DNA of 64,000 nt from Microbacterium sp. ProA8 (lineage in GTDB: Bacteria > Actinomycetota > Actinomycetes > Actinomycetales > Microbacteriaceae), in NCBI RefSeq assembly GCF_039905635.1, contig NZ_CP157000.1:372001-436000 (forward strand), given 5' to 3'. The translations under genes and the position numbers were made by a program. The notes beneath the pieces were generated by a model that was not told where the DNA came from, ran no database searches, and was given only the letters and a program-made list of their open reading frames with translations. Within the stretch, counting starts at the first letter, position 1. Every line of letters begins with the position of its first letter. Shown here piece after piece: positions 1 to 8,775 of the stretch.

Positions 1-431
1 ACGCCTATGACGGCTTCCGCTCGAGGTACGGCATGGACATCGAGGGGTTCGTGCGCGAGGCGCTCGTCCAGGTCGGACCGGTCCCTGGCATCCTCGTCGT
101 GTCGGACGACCCCCAGTGGTGCCGGGAGCATCTCGGTGAGATGCTGCGGGCAGCGGCGCAGGAGGTCTCGTTCGCCGAGCGCGACCCGGTCGCGAACTTC
201 CTGGCGATCGCCTCGGCCCCCATCCTGATCGGCACCAACTCAACCTTCTCGTACTGGGGCGGCTACGTCACCGATGCCATCCAGGATGGCGCGCGCGTCG
301 TCATGCCGAGGTTCCACGCGCGGATGGACGATGGATGGGACGCGTATCAGCTCGACCCCGCATGGACGGCGCTCGAGGGCTTCGACGGGCGGGGGGACCC
401 CGCCGCACGAACGGCCGCCGACGGGGCGTGA
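1..431 (+). CDS. Glycosyltransferase, GT11 (fucosyltransferase-like), 3' part
   Basis: The reading frame is open from base 3 at the left edge, so the N-terminal part lies outside the window. The visible 142 residues include VSDDPQWCREH and the tail motif NSTFSYWGGYVTD, both typical of the C-terminal half of GT11 alpha-1,2-fucosyltransferase-like enzymes, which move a sugar from GDP-fucose to a galactose-type acceptor. The in-frame ATG at 33 is internal, because homology-like sequence runs upstream of it. It lies just before the nucleotidyltransferase/PqqD pair and is co-directional with the polysaccharide genes, so it probably adds a sugar to the surface glycan. The sugar donor cannot be fixed from this fragment; the fold assignment is more secure than the specificity. 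Confidence 0.75.
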   Translation, partial: AYDGFRSRYGMDIEGFVREALVQVGPVPGILVVSDDPQWCREHLGEMLRAAAQEVSFAERDPVANFLAIASAPILIGTNSTFSYWGGYVTDAIQDGARVVMPRFHARMDDGWDAYQLDPAWTALEGFDGRGDPAARTAADGA

Positions 432-440
432 GGCGCTGGA

Positions 441-446
441 TAGAGT
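441..446 (+). promoter_or_regulatory. -10 box (TAGAGT), leaderless start at 453
   Basis: TAGAGT is followed by exactly six bases and then GTG (453), directly followed by ATG (456). The same -10, 6 nt, start codon arrangement recurs at many genes in this window, so transcription probably begins at or next to the start codon. No Shine-Dalgarno sequence is present. Confidence 0.55.
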
Positions 447-452
447 GTGACG

Positions 453-1322
453 GTGATGCAGTCCGAGGCAGCCGAGGTTGCGGTGCCGCTCGCGGTGCGG
501 CTGCTCCTCGGACGGGCCGCCGTGCAGGTGATCGCATCGGATGCCGGCGCGGATCTGCTCCATATCAAGGGGAACGCGGTCGACATGTCGCTGCGGGCGC
601 TGGACGCGCCAGGGTCCGACATCGACGTCATGGCCCGCCCTACCCACGTGCCCAGGCTGCATGACGCGCTCGTGCGGCGAGGCTGGGTGGTGTACAGCTC
701 CTTCCGCTACGGGTCCCCGTTCGGCCACGCGCAGACCTACCGCCACCCCGACTGGGGGTACCTGGACCTCCATCGCATGTTCCCGGGCATCCGCCTCGAC
801 CCCGAGGCGGCGTTCGACGAGCTGTGGTGCGACCGCGGCACGAGGGACTTCGCGGGCACCGACGGCGCCGTCCCTTCCCTGACCGGTCAGGCGGTGCTCT
901 TGGTGCTCAACGACGTCCGGTCTCGCCGGGGAACCCGGGCGATCGCCACGTGGATCGACGGGCCGGGGCTGGATCGCTCGGAGGTGACGGCGCTGGTGGA
1001 GCGACTCGACGCACGCGTGGCCTTCGCAGCGGCGACCGGTGATCTCGAGCGGTATCGCGGCGAACGCGACTACCGCCTGTGGAAGGGCATCACCCAGGGC
1101 AGCACGCGCACCGGGGAATGGCGGGCGCGGGTGCAGGCGGCACGCACGCTGCCGGAGGCGCTCGGCATCGTCGTGCGCGCACCGCTGGCCAACGTGGAGC
1201 GACTCACCCATCAGCTCGGACGCAGCCCCACGCGTGCGGATGTGCTGCGCGCGATGGCGATGCGCCCGGTGCGCGCGGTGCGCGAGCTCGTGGCAGGCGT
1301 GCGACGGCGGGTGCGGCCGTGA
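453..1322 (+). CDS. Nucleotidyltransferase family protein (NTP_transf_5 type)
   Basis: About 290 residues. The N-terminal third carries LLHIKGNAVD and then GSDIDVMARP, the G-S-x-D-x-D pattern of nucleotidyltransferase-fold enzymes of the uncharacterised NTP_transf_5 family; the acidic pair would bind the metal-nucleotide. The C-terminal half is basic. I chose GTG 453 because it sits six bases after a TAGAGT -10 box; GTG 447 and ATG 456 are alternatives. The stop overlaps the start of the PqqD-like gene (ATGA), so the two are translationally coupled. In other actinobacteria such nucleotidyltransferases often neighbour PqqD-like proteins in glycan or RiPP-like clusters, but the substrate is unknown. 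Whether it modifies a peptide, a sugar or a protein is open. Confidence 0.75.
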   Translation: MMQSEAAEVAVPLAVRLLLGRAAVQVIASDAGADLLHIKGNAVDMSLRALDAPGSDIDVMARPTHVPRLHDALVRRGWVVYSSFRYGSPFGHAQTYRHPDWGYLDLHRMFPGIRLDPEAAFDELWCDRGTRDFAGTDGAVPSLTGQAVLLVLNDVRSRRGTRAIATWIDGPGLDRSEVTALVERLDARVAFAAATGDLERYRGERDYRLWKGITQGSTRTGEWRARVQAARTLPEALGIVVRAPLANVERLTHQLGRSPTRADVLRAMAMRPVRAVRELVAGVRRRVRP

Positions 1323-1582
1323 TGCGCGTCGGTCCTCGCGTGGCGGCCACCGAGTACGAGGGCAAGGTGTTCCTCGCGCAGCTGCCGGACGGTCCGATCC
1401 GGGTGCTGGAGGGCACGGCCGCGCTGATCTGGACGCAGGCCCTCGCCGTGCCGCGCTCCGGCCTGGTGGCGGCGCTGGCGGAAGAGGTCGTCGGAGACCC
1501 CGCGACGGTCGGCGCCGAGTTGTCGGCGTTCGTCGACGCGCTGCTGGAGCAGCGGCTGCTGGTCGACGACGAGGAGGCGTGA
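1322..1582 (+). CDS. PqqD-family protein (peptide-binding RRE-like domain)
   Basis: 86 residues, the usual size for a stand-alone PqqD-like domain. The sequence runs from a beta-rich N-terminus (MRVGPRVAATEYEGKVFL) into the G-T-A-A-L-I-W segment characteristic of the family, then a helical end. PqqD domains are winged-helix-like RiPP recognition elements that bind leader peptides and present them to a partner enzyme. It overlaps the nucleotidyltransferase stop by one base and its own stop overlaps the next start (TGATG), so it is translated as the middle member of a tight three-gene unit. No radical-SAM gene or obvious precursor peptide is seen beside it. The family call is good; its role in a polysaccharide locus is not known. 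Confidence 0.75.
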   Translation: MRVGPRVAATEYEGKVFLAQLPDGPIRVLEGTAALIWTQALAVPRSGLVAALAEEVVGDPATVGAELSAFVDALLEQRLLVDDEEA

Positions 1583-2784
1583 TGCCCGCGCGCGCCACCG
1601 CGATCGCGATCGGCGTGCTCGCCGTCGCGGCCGGCATCCTGGCGATGACGGCCGCCCTCGTGGTGCCGGCCGGGCTGCCCTACGACGAGCCGGCGCACTG
1701 GTCGAACGTCCTCTTCTACGCCGAGCACCTCGGCCCTCCGGTGCTCGGAGCTCCCGGGGTGTCTTACCAGGGCCAGCAGACGCCCCTCTACTACGCGCTC
1801 GCCGCGGTCGTCGTGAGCGTGGTCGGCGACCCGGATGCCGCGTTCCTCACCGTGCGGCTGCTCGGGGTCGCGGGTGCCGTCGCGCTGACCCTGCTGACAG
1901 CGGGGACGCTGGCGCGCAGCATCCCGAGCCGTCCTGCGGTGATCGTCACCGGCACCGCCTTCATCGCGCTCAATCCGATCTTCGCCGTCATCGCAGGGTC
2001 GGTGCAGAACGACACGTGGACCCTGGTGTGGGCGTTCGCGCTGCTGTGGGCGGTGCTGCCTTTCGTCGATCCGAAGTACCCCGCGCCCCGTCCGTGGGCG
2101 TGGGGACTGCTGCTGGGCGCACTCGGCTCGGCGGCGATCCTCACAAAGCTCAGCATCGCGCCGCTGGTGGCGGTCGTGCTCGTCCTGTTGCTGGTGCGGC
2201 ACCGGATCGTGATGGCGCTCACCGCGGGCGGCGTCGTGCTCGCCGCCTGCGGATGGTGGATCCTGCGGAACCTCTTGCTCTACGGCGACCTGACCGGCCA
2301 GGCCGGCGTCGAGCAGGCCGGGTACGAGTTCGGCCAGGGCGCCCTCGCGCCGCTGCACCTGGCGCGATCGGCCCTGACCTACCTCTTCCTGCCGACGGAG
2401 TACCTGCGCAACTCGGTCTCGGCGCCCTGGTGGATCGACGCCATCGTGGTCGTGCTCGGACTGGGGGTCGCGGCCGGAGGCGTCCTGCTCGCCGTGCGCG
2501 TGCGTCGCGACTGCGCTCCCGGTGCACTGCTGCTCCTGGTTGTGGTGGGAGTGGTCTCGGTCGCGGCGTGGCTCGTGCAGGTGACGTTCGGCTGGCACGT
2601 CGCCTTCCGCACCGCGTACGGCGTGCTGCCGCTGGTGGCGCTGGCGTTCGGCTGCGCCACGCAGGCGATCCCCTCCCGCCGCGGTGGCATCGCCATCGGT
2701 GCGGTGCTCGGGATGCTGCTGCTCGTCGTCGCGGGATGGGTGGCGGTCGCGGCATCCGGCGAACCCGCCCAGCTGGTCCCCTGA
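1582..2784 (+). CDS. Polytopic membrane glycosyltransferase-like protein (GT-C/DUF2142 type)
   Basis: About 400 residues with roughly ten hydrophobic segments. The first periplasmic loop holds LPYDEPAHW (near residues 32-40), the acidic-pair signature of GT-C membrane mannosyltransferases and DUF2142 proteins that use polyprenyl-phosphate sugars. A later loop has AGSVQNDTW. The start ATG overlaps the PqqD stop. It probably transfers a lipid-linked sugar outside the membrane to the growing glycan or to a surface acceptor. It precedes the Wzy-like gene by 35 bases on the same strand. Hydrophobicity and the DEPxHW-like motif are seen directly; donor and acceptor are inferred only as far as the family allows. 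Confidence 0.65.
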   Translation: MPARATAIAIGVLAVAAGILAMTAALVVPAGLPYDEPAHWSNVLFYAEHLGPPVLGAPGVSYQGQQTPLYYALAAVVVSVVGDPDAAFLTVRLLGVAGAVALTLLTAGTLARSIPSRPAVIVTGTAFIALNPIFAVIAGSVQNDTWTLVWAFALLWAVLPFVDPKYPAPRPWAWGLLLGALGSAAILTKLSIAPLVAVVLVLLLVRHRIVMALTAGGVVLAACGWWILRNLLLYGDLTGQAGVEQAGYEFGQGALAPLHLARSALTYLFLPTEYLRNSVSAPWWIDAIVVVLGLGVAAGGVLLAVRVRRDCAPGALLLLVVVGVVSVAAWLVQVTFGWHVAFRTAYGVLPLVALAFGCATQAIPSRRGGIAIGAVLGMLLLVVAGWVAVAASGEPAQLVP

Positions 2785-2819
2785 ACGAGTGCGATACTGA
2801 ATCGACGATCGGGAGGACC

Positions 2820-4238
2820 GTGGTCCAGGTTTCGGAGCGCACGCAACGAATCCGCGACATGCTCGGCCGCTGGTGGCCGGGGGCGTGGCGCTTCGTTCTG
2901 CTCGCCTCGGGTGCGGCACTCAGCAGCTATCTGATCCTCGATCGCGGTTTCCGCAACGGCGTCATCTCCGCCGTCATCATCGGCCTGCTGGTGATCGGCG
3001 TCTCGCTGATGCCCCGGCTCCCGCTCGCGATCGCGCTCCTGGCGACCCCCGGGCTCATCGTCGTGCAGCGCGTCGGGCTGGGCGGGAGCGATCTGACCGT
3101 GTCCGATGTCGCGCTGGCAGCGGCCTTCGGCTCGGCGGTGCTCTTCGGGACGTACCCGCTAAGCCGCCCCTTGAAGCAGCTGCTCGCGCTGAACCTCGTC
3201 TACCAGTTCGCGACGCTGCTGACGGTGATCGTCAACCCGTTCCCGCAGAACACGGTGGAGTGGTTCCACGCGTGGCTGCTCATCTCCGGCGCTCTGCTCG
3301 TGGGCTGGGCGCTGGGACGAGGCGGGCTCGCGCACGCCGCCTTCGGCCTACTGGTCGGCGCGATGCTCCTGGTGGCCGTCGGCGTCATAGTCACGGCCGT
3401 CCTCACGTTCGCTCAGGGCCAGTTCGTGGGCATCGCGCCGAAGTGGCCGCTGCCGATGCACAAGAACGCTGCGGGCGACATCCTGGCGATCGGCGCGGTG
3501 GTGGCGCTGGTGAACCCGCGCTGGGCGGGCTGGTCCGACGGCGCGGCGCGCCTTGCGTTCTGGACGCTCACGATAGCGGTCGTGCTCACCCAGTCCCGGC
3601 AGGCGATCATCGGCCTGGTCGTCGCCGTCCTCGTGGTGACGCTGCGCCGCGGCGCCTCGCGGCGCTCGCGACTGATCCTGCTCCTCGTGCTTCCGGCCGT
3701 GTGGTTCGTGGTCTCGATGGTCATCGACCAGATCGAGACGGGCAACCGGTTCAATTCGTTCTACGTGCGGATCGAGTGGATGCAGCAGGTCTTCGCGCTG
3801 TGGAAGAACTCGCCGATCTTCGGACACGGTCTTCGCTACTGGTACGTCCATGAGTGGGCGCTCTTCCAGCCGCCGCAGGCCGAGCTGGAGGTGGTCGCCT
3901 CCGCCGGCGTTGTGGGGCTCCTGGCGTTCCTGGTGATGTGGGCGGGGTTCATCGTCGTGCTCTGGCGGGTGGACCCCGCCTTCGGCACGCTCGCGGTCGC
4001 CGCGTTGCTCAGCCGCATCGTGCAGGCGCAGTTCGACCTCTTCTGGGTCGCGGCTCAGGTGTCGGTCCCGTTCGTCGTCGCCGGCATCTGTCTCGGCGCT
4101 CAAGCCCTGTCCGCGTCACAACGTTCGGACGGCAGGCAAGCGGATGACTTAGCATGGAGCATCCGTACGAGCGGCCGGCAGGCGGTGCCCGCTCGTACCG
4201 GGGGGACGTGGGGGGAAGGCGCCGATGGAACTGCGTGA
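2820..4238 (+). CDS. O-antigen ligase / Wzy-type polymerase family membrane protein
   Basis: 472 residues and about a dozen membrane segments. The large extracytoplasmic loop before the last helices contains RFNSFYVRIEWMQQ and SPIFGHGLRYWY, the region of the Wzy_C domain (O-antigen ligase family) where polymer linkage is catalysed, with G-H-G-x-x-Y resembling the family's GxGxxxF/Y element. The GTG start at 2820 is preceded by GGGAGG at 2811-2816; no other start fits this spacing. It overlaps the Wzz/BY-kinase gene by 14 bases, a normal pairing of polymerase and chain-length regulator. It most likely polymerises or ligates repeat units of the surface polysaccharide on the outer face of the membrane. 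Confidence 0.8.
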   Translation: MVQVSERTQRIRDMLGRWWPGAWRFVLLASGAALSSYLILDRGFRNGVISAVIIGLLVIGVSLMPRLPLAIALLATPGLIVVQRVGLGGSDLTVSDVALAAAFGSAVLFGTYPLSRPLKQLLALNLVYQFATLLTVIVNPFPQNTVEWFHAWLLISGALLVGWALGRGGLAHAAFGLLVGAMLLVAVGVIVTAVLTFAQGQFVGIAPKWPLPMHKNAAGDILAIGAVVALVNPRWAGWSDGAARLAFWTLTIAVVLTQSRQAIIGLVVAVLVVTLRRGASRRSRLILLLVLPAVWFVVSMVIDQIETGNRFNSFYVRIEWMQQVFALWKNSPIFGHGLRYWYVHEWALFQPPQAELEVVASAGVVGLLAFLVMWAGFIVVLWRVDPAFGTLAVAALLSRIVQAQFDLFWVAAQVSVPFVVAGICLGAQALSASQRSDGRQADDLAWSIRTSGRQAVPARTGGTWGEGADGTA

Positions 4239-5868
4239 CTACATGCGCGGATTGCGGCGCCATTGGCTCGCGATCGTGCTCATCACCGCGGTGGGACTCG
4301 CAACCGGCTATGTCTGGACGCTTCTGCAGACTCCGGTGTACGAAGGCTCGGCGAGTGGCCTGCTCAAGACGACCACGTCAGCGTCCTTGGAGGGACTGTC
4401 GTCGACGAGTGCTGAAGACTCGGCGGCGCGCGCCAAGGTTGCCACATTCCTGGACCTGGCGCAGTCCGAACTGGTGGCCCAGGGGGCGATCGACGAGCTC
4501 GGCCTGAACACCACGCCTGCCGCTGTGATCAACCGGATCACCGTCTCCAACCCGACGAGCACGTCGATCCTCAAGGTCAACGCCCAGGCTGCGACACCCG
4601 CGGAAGCCAGCGACCTCTCCTCGGCGTGGATCGCCTCTCTCGCCGTCGTCGCCGACGACGTGCTGGGCGACGGTTCTGACGGCTCTTCCGTGGTCACAGT
4701 CGTGGCGTATGACGCGGCCGGCCAGCCGACGAGACCCATCTTCCCCGACGTGAACACGGCGGTGGTCGTCGGTGGCGTGCTCGGCTTCGGGTTCGGCGTG
4801 GCGTTCGCCCTCGTGCGCACCGTGTCGGACCGCAGGATCCGCATCAACGACGACATCGAGGCGCGTGTGGGCGCACCGGTGGTCGGCACGATCCCGGTCG
4901 CCGACGGGCTCACCCGTGAGTCGCGCATCGTCGCGCACGCCGAGCCGAACGCGAAGGGCAACCGGTTCGCGGTGTCGGAGGCGTTCCGGTCGCTGCGCAC
5001 CAACCTGCAGTTCATGGACGTCGACGATCCGCCGCGCACGATCGTCGTGACGAGCCCGCTCCCCGGTGACGGCAAATCCATGGTCGCGGCGAACATCGCT
5101 GTGGCGCTCGCCGAGAGCGGCCGGCCCGTCGTGCTCGTCGACGGCGACCTGCGGCGGTCCACCGTAGCGAAGACCTTCGGGTTGCCCGACGGCGCCGGGC
5201 TCACGGACGTGCTCGCCGGCCGTGCGGACCTCATCGATGTGATGCACCGCACGCCGGTCTCCGGGCATCTCGTCGTGCTCACCGCGGGGAGCGTGCCCCC
5301 CAATCCCAGCGAGGTGCTCGGCTCGGCGAAGATGCGCGCGGTCCTCTCCGACCTCGCCCAGCACGCCATGGTGATCATCGACGCACCGCCGCTGCTCCCC
5401 GTCACCGACAGTGCGGTGCTCGCCCATCAGGCGGATGGCGCGATCCTCGTCGTCGGGCTCGGGAAGACGACGTACGACCTCGTCACCACGGCCGAGGACG
5501 CGCTCGCCAAGGCGTCGGGTCGCCTGCTGGGCATCGTGCTCAACCGCGTCCCGCTCAAGGGCGCCGATGCGTCGCCGTACTACGACTATCGCACGGGCTA
5601 CGGCGGCTCCCGCTCGCGGGGCGGGGCCGATGCCGCAGCGGCTGCGTCCGCTGCCCAGACGCCGGCCACCGAGGCCGGTCCGGCGCGCCCGGCGTCCAAG
5701 AAGCGGTCGGCATCCGCCAAGTCCGCGGCGTCGGCGGCGTCCCCGCGTGATGCGGATGCCTCCACCCCGGCCTCCGCCGACACAGCGAGCCAGGACTTCG
5801 CGTCGTTCATCGCCGGGATCGACGGGACGCCGCAGGACGAGCCGCGCCGTCGCGCGGGGCGGAGCTGA
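4225..5868 (+). CDS. Wzz-type chain-length determinant fused to BY-kinase
   Basis: 547 residues in two parts. Residues 1-210 form the adaptor: a transmembrane helix near residues 14-35, an extracytoplasmic domain and a second helix (about 175-195). The cytoplasmic kinase part shows Walker A (SPLPGDGKSM, about 276-285), Walker A' (VVLVDGDLR, about 303-311) and Walker B (VIIDAPPLLP, about 383-392), the three signatures of bacterial tyrosine kinases. A tyrosine cluster YYDYRTGY (about 452-459) is the likely autophosphorylation site and is followed by an 80-residue Ala/Ser/Lys-rich tail. The protein would control polymer length through phosphorylation cycles, with the phosphatase at 22,589 as counterpart. 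RBS GGGGGAAGG precedes the ATG. Confidence 0.88.
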   Translation: MELRDYMRGLRRHWLAIVLITAVGLATGYVWTLLQTPVYEGSASGLLKTTTSASLEGLSSTSAEDSAARAKVATFLDLAQSELVAQGAIDELGLNTTPAAVINRITVSNPTSTSILKVNAQAATPAEASDLSSAWIASLAVVADDVLGDGSDGSSVVTVVAYDAAGQPTRPIFPDVNTAVVVGGVLGFGFGVAFALVRTVSDRRIRINDDIEARVGAPVVGTIPVADGLTRESRIVAHAEPNAKGNRFAVSEAFRSLRTNLQFMDVDDPPRTIVVTSPLPGDGKSMVAANIAVALAESGRPVVLVDGDLRRSTVAKTFGLPDGAGLTDVLAGRADLIDVMHRTPVSGHLVVLTAGSVPPNPSEVLGSAKMRAVLSDLAQHAMVIIDAPPLLPVTDSAVLAHQADGAILVVGLGKTTYDLVTTAEDALAKASGRLLGIVLNRVPLKGADASPYYDYRTGYGGSRSRGGADAAAAASAAQTPATEAGPARPASKKRSASAKSAASAASPRDADASTPASADTASQDFASFIAGIDGTPQDEPRRRAGRS

Positions 5869-5876
5869 CCGGCTCG

Positions 5877-7043
5877 ATGCCGCGAGCCGCCCGCCGAGTC
5901 GCGCTGATCTCGTCGTCGTTCGCGCCGTACGTCGGGGGTGTCGAGACGCACGTCGATCGGGTGGCGCGAGCGCTGCGCGACACCGGGTGGACGGCGGAGG
6001 TATGGACCGTGGACCGCGGGGAGGCTCTGGGCGTGGTCGACCGGGACGGCATCCGCGTCCACCACCTGCCGACGCCGCTGCCCGCGCGTTCCCGCTCCGA
6101 CATGGCGCGCTTCGTCCGTCAAGGCCGGGCCGCGCGCCGGGCGTGGGCCGAGGCGCACCGGGCCTTCCGCCCCGACATCCTGAACATCCAGTGCTTCGGG
6201 CCCAACGGGGTCTACGGCGCCAGGCTGGCCCGGAGAACCGGGACTCCGCTGGTGGTGACCTCGCACGGCGAGACGCTCGCCGACGATCGCGGGGCGTTCC
6301 GGCGTTCCCGTCAGCTGCGCGACGGACTGCGCCGGGCGATCGGGGAGGCCGCGTCGGTCACGGCGCCGTCGGACTACGTGCTCGAGGATCTCCGGCGCCA
6401 CTACGGACTGGCGCAGCTGGACGGCCGGATCGTGCGCAACGGCGTCGATCCGCTCCCGCAGGCATCGGGACAGCAGCCGCTCGGCGGTGCGTACCTGCTC
6501 GGGGTCGGACGCCTCGGCTGGATGAAGGGCTTCGACCTGCTCATCGAGGCCTTCGCCGACGCCGGCCTGGATCCCGCCGTCCGGCTGGTCATCGGCGGCG
6601 ACGGGCCCCAGCGCGGCGATCTCACCTCCCTCGCGGCGGCGCGAGGGGTCGCCGACCGGGTGACGCTGGTCGGAGCCCTCGACCCGGTGGCGGTGGCGCA
6701 CAGCATGGCCGGCGCGCTGGCGGTCGTCGTGCCGAGCCGCGCCGAGTCGTTCGGAATCGTGGCGCTGGAGGCCTGGCGTGCGGGCACCGCGCTGGTGATG
6801 ACGAATCGCGGCGGGGCCGTCGAGTTCGTCCACGACGGGCGGGATGCGCTGCTGGTCGATCCGCTCGACCGGGCGAAGCTTGCCGGCGCGCTGCGGCGCG
6901 TGGTCGCCGATGAGGCGCTGCGGACGCGTCTGGCGGAGGCAGGCCACGCGCGAGTGGCGGAGTTCGGGTGGCCGGCGGTGGCTCGTGCCTACGCCGCGCT
7001 GTTCGACGAGATCGTCGGCGCGAAGACGGGAGCCCAGCGGTGA
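5877..7043 (+). CDS. Glycosyltransferase family 4
   Basis: 388 residues, GT-B fold. The N-terminal domain opens with VALISSSFAPYVGGVETHV, the glycine-rich acceptor loop of GT4 enzymes. The C-terminal domain has LLGVGRLGWMKGFDLLIEAF, then VVVPSRAESFGIVALEAWRAG, the E-x7-E donor-binding motif. It retains the donor from a nucleotide sugar; which sugar is not readable. It follows the BY-kinase gene by 8 bases and its stop overlaps the GTG of the pyruvyl transferase gene, so it belongs to the rightward operon that begins before base 453. Confidence 0.85.
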   Translation: MPRAARRVALISSSFAPYVGGVETHVDRVARALRDTGWTAEVWTVDRGEALGVVDRDGIRVHHLPTPLPARSRSDMARFVRQGRAARRAWAEAHRAFRPDILNIQCFGPNGVYGARLARRTGTPLVVTSHGETLADDRGAFRRSRQLRDGLRRAIGEAASVTAPSDYVLEDLRRHYGLAQLDGRIVRNGVDPLPQASGQQPLGGAYLLGVGRLGWMKGFDLLIEAFADAGLDPAVRLVIGGDGPQRGDLTSLAAARGVADRVTLVGALDPVAVAHSMAGALAVVVPSRAESFGIVALEAWRAGTALVMTNRGGAVEFVHDGRDALLVDPLDRAKLAGALRRVVADEALRTRLAEAGHARVAEFGWPAVARAYAALFDEIVGAKTGAQR

Positions 7044-7930
7044 GCTATCACGATCCTTGGCCGCGACGCCTGCGCGCGGCGCGGCGCCTCGCGCAGGCGG
7101 CCCTCGTCCCGGAGGTGTGGCGACACGGCCGGGTCGTGCCCGCGTACTGGTGGGACGGCCACCCGAACTTCGGCGACGACCTCACACCGTGGCTCCTTCC
7201 GGCCTACGGCGTGGTGCCCGTGCATCGGATGCCGCAGCACGCTCGGCTCGTGGGCGTGGGAAGCGTCCTGGAGTTCCTCCCGCCCGAGTTCGACGGCGTC
7301 GTCTGGGGAAGCGGGCTGATGAGCGACGCGCCGCACGCTCTGCCGCACGCTCGCGTGCTGGCGGTGCGCGGAGCGCTCACCCGCGACCGGATCGGCGCCA
7401 CCGGCGAGACCGCCTTCGGCGACCCCGGGCTGCTGGTCTCGCGCCGCACACGGCGACCTGCCCCGCGATGGGAGGTGGGGTTCGTGCCGCACGGCCACCA
7501 TCGCTCCCATGCGGGGTTCGCCGCCGTGGCGGCCGCGACACCGGGCTCGCGGGTCGTGAACGTGCATCAGGGCGCCCGTCGCACGGTGCGGGAGATCGCG
7601 GCGTGCCGGCTCGTCGTCACGACGTCGCTGCACGGACTGGTGGCCGCGGACGCGTTCGGCATCCCCGCGGTGTGGACGACCCTCGACCCGCCGCTCAGTG
7701 GGGGAGACTTCAAGTTCCGCGACTACGAGTCGGTGGTCACGCCCGGCCGCACCCGGCAGGTCCTCTGGCAGGAAGGCATCGTCCCCGCCGAGCTGGCCGC
7801 AGCCGCATGGTCGGCCGATGCCGAGACGGTGGCGCATCTCGCCGACGGCCTCGAACGCGCGATCGGGCGGCTCGACGAAGAGGTGCGGGGGCTCCGCCGC
7901 TTTCCGCTCGGTGCGCTGGTCTCCGACTGA
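7040..7930 (+). CDS. Polysaccharide pyruvyl transferase family protein
   Basis: 296 residues. NFGDDLTPWLLPAYG near the N-terminus and TTSLHGLVAADAFGIPAVW near the C-terminus match the polysaccharide pyruvyl transferase family, where the SxLHG histidine lies in the active site. The enzyme would place a ketal pyruvate from phosphoenolpyruvate on a glycan sugar and so give the polymer negative charge. GTG 7040 was chosen because V-S-Y-H-D follows and it overlaps the preceding stop (GTGA); no upstream in-frame start has better context. It ends the first rightward operon and converges with a leftward glycosyltransferase pair seven bases on. Confidence 0.82.
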   Translation: MSYHDPWPRRLRAARRLAQAALVPEVWRHGRVVPAYWWDGHPNFGDDLTPWLLPAYGVVPVHRMPQHARLVGVGSVLEFLPPEFDGVVWGSGLMSDAPHALPHARVLAVRGALTRDRIGATGETAFGDPGLLVSRRTRRPAPRWEVGFVPHGHHRSHAGFAAVAAATPGSRVVNVHQGARRTVREIAACRLVVTTSLHGLVAADAFGIPAVWTTLDPPLSGGDFKFRDYESVVTPGRTRQVLWQEGIVPAELAAAAWSADAETVAHLADGLERAIGRLDEEVRGLRRFPLGALVSD

Positions 7931-7936
7931 CGCCGC

Positions 7937-8767
7937 TCAGCGTCGCCAGGGGAGCCGCTCCACGACGCCGCGCCGGCTGGGCAGCACGGTGCGAGCGAGC
8001 GGGCCGAGACGGAGTCGGGTGGCCGGGATGCCGAACTCCTCGGCGAGTCGCTTCGATACGGGTCGGCCGAGCCCGCCGAGCGAGACGCCGGAGTGGTTCT
8101 CCCCGGTGCTGACCCGGTACAGCGCGCCCGCGAACGGAACCGGCGCGAGCGGGTGTCCCGCCGCGGCGAGGTCGTCGGCGACGTACAGGTGCGACCCGAA
8201 CCATCGCTGGAGGCGGTCGCCCAGCCGGTCCTCGAGTTCGGCCTGCGACGCGCCCGCGCGCAGGTCGGGCGGGAGGTCGTACAGATCGGCGCGGACCACG
8301 CACCCGCTGCCGCAGTGGCGGTGGAAGTGGGGCTGGCGGCGGATGGCTCGGCGGTCGGCGGCCCACCGGTACCCGTGCTCGATCCGCCACCCGGGGGCGT
8401 GCGGATTCCCCGCCGAGAGCGCGGCGAGGCGTCGGGAGACGAGGTCGTCCGCATCGAGGAACATCACGTGATCGGGCGAGCTCTCACGGGCGGCGAGCAG
8501 CCCGGCTGCGAGCTTGGACCCCTTGTCGCGGAGCACCGCCGCGACCCCGGTGCGCGATCCGCTGAGCGTGCTGGGGGCGTCGAAGTCGACCTGCACCCAG
8601 TTCGCGTCCGGCGCCAGCCGGGACGGCCGGCGATTTCCGACCACCCAGACGCTGTACGGGGCCGACTGGCGCGACACCGACGCGAGCGTCTCCGCCAGGA
8701 GCGCCTCCACCCGGCCGTAGTCGCTGCTGTTGCGGGGGTGCCGCAGCGATGTGATGAATGCGAGCAT
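7937..8767 (-). CDS. Glycosyltransferase family 2-like protein
   Basis: 276 residues. The sequence begins MLAFITSLRHPRNSSDY and contains HVMFLDADDLVSRRL (about residues 108-122), the D-x-D metal/nucleotide site of GT-A enzymes, and a later GCVVRADLYDLP stretch. The ATG at 8767 lies 9 bases after the stop of the upstream leftward gene and has TGAGG before it. An upstream ATG in the same frame (8818) would run into the neighbour's coding sequence and was not used. It forms a two-gene leftward operon with the GT4 gene at 8776. Donor and acceptor are unknown. Confidence 0.75.
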   Translation of the reverse strand: MLAFITSLRHPRNSSDYGRVEALLAETLASVSRQSAPYSVWVVGNRRPSRLAPDANWVQVDFDAPSTLSGSRTGVAAVLRDKGSKLAAGLLAARESSPDHVMFLDADDLVSRRLAALSAGNPHAPGWRIEHGYRWAADRRAIRRQPHFHRHCGSGCVVRADLYDLPPDLRAGASQAELEDRLGDRLQRWFGSHLYVADDLAAAGHPLAPVPFAGALYRVSTGENHSGVSLGGLGRPVSKRLAEEFGIPATRLRLGPLARTVLPSRRGVVERLPWRR

Positions 8768-8775
8768 CGGATGCC

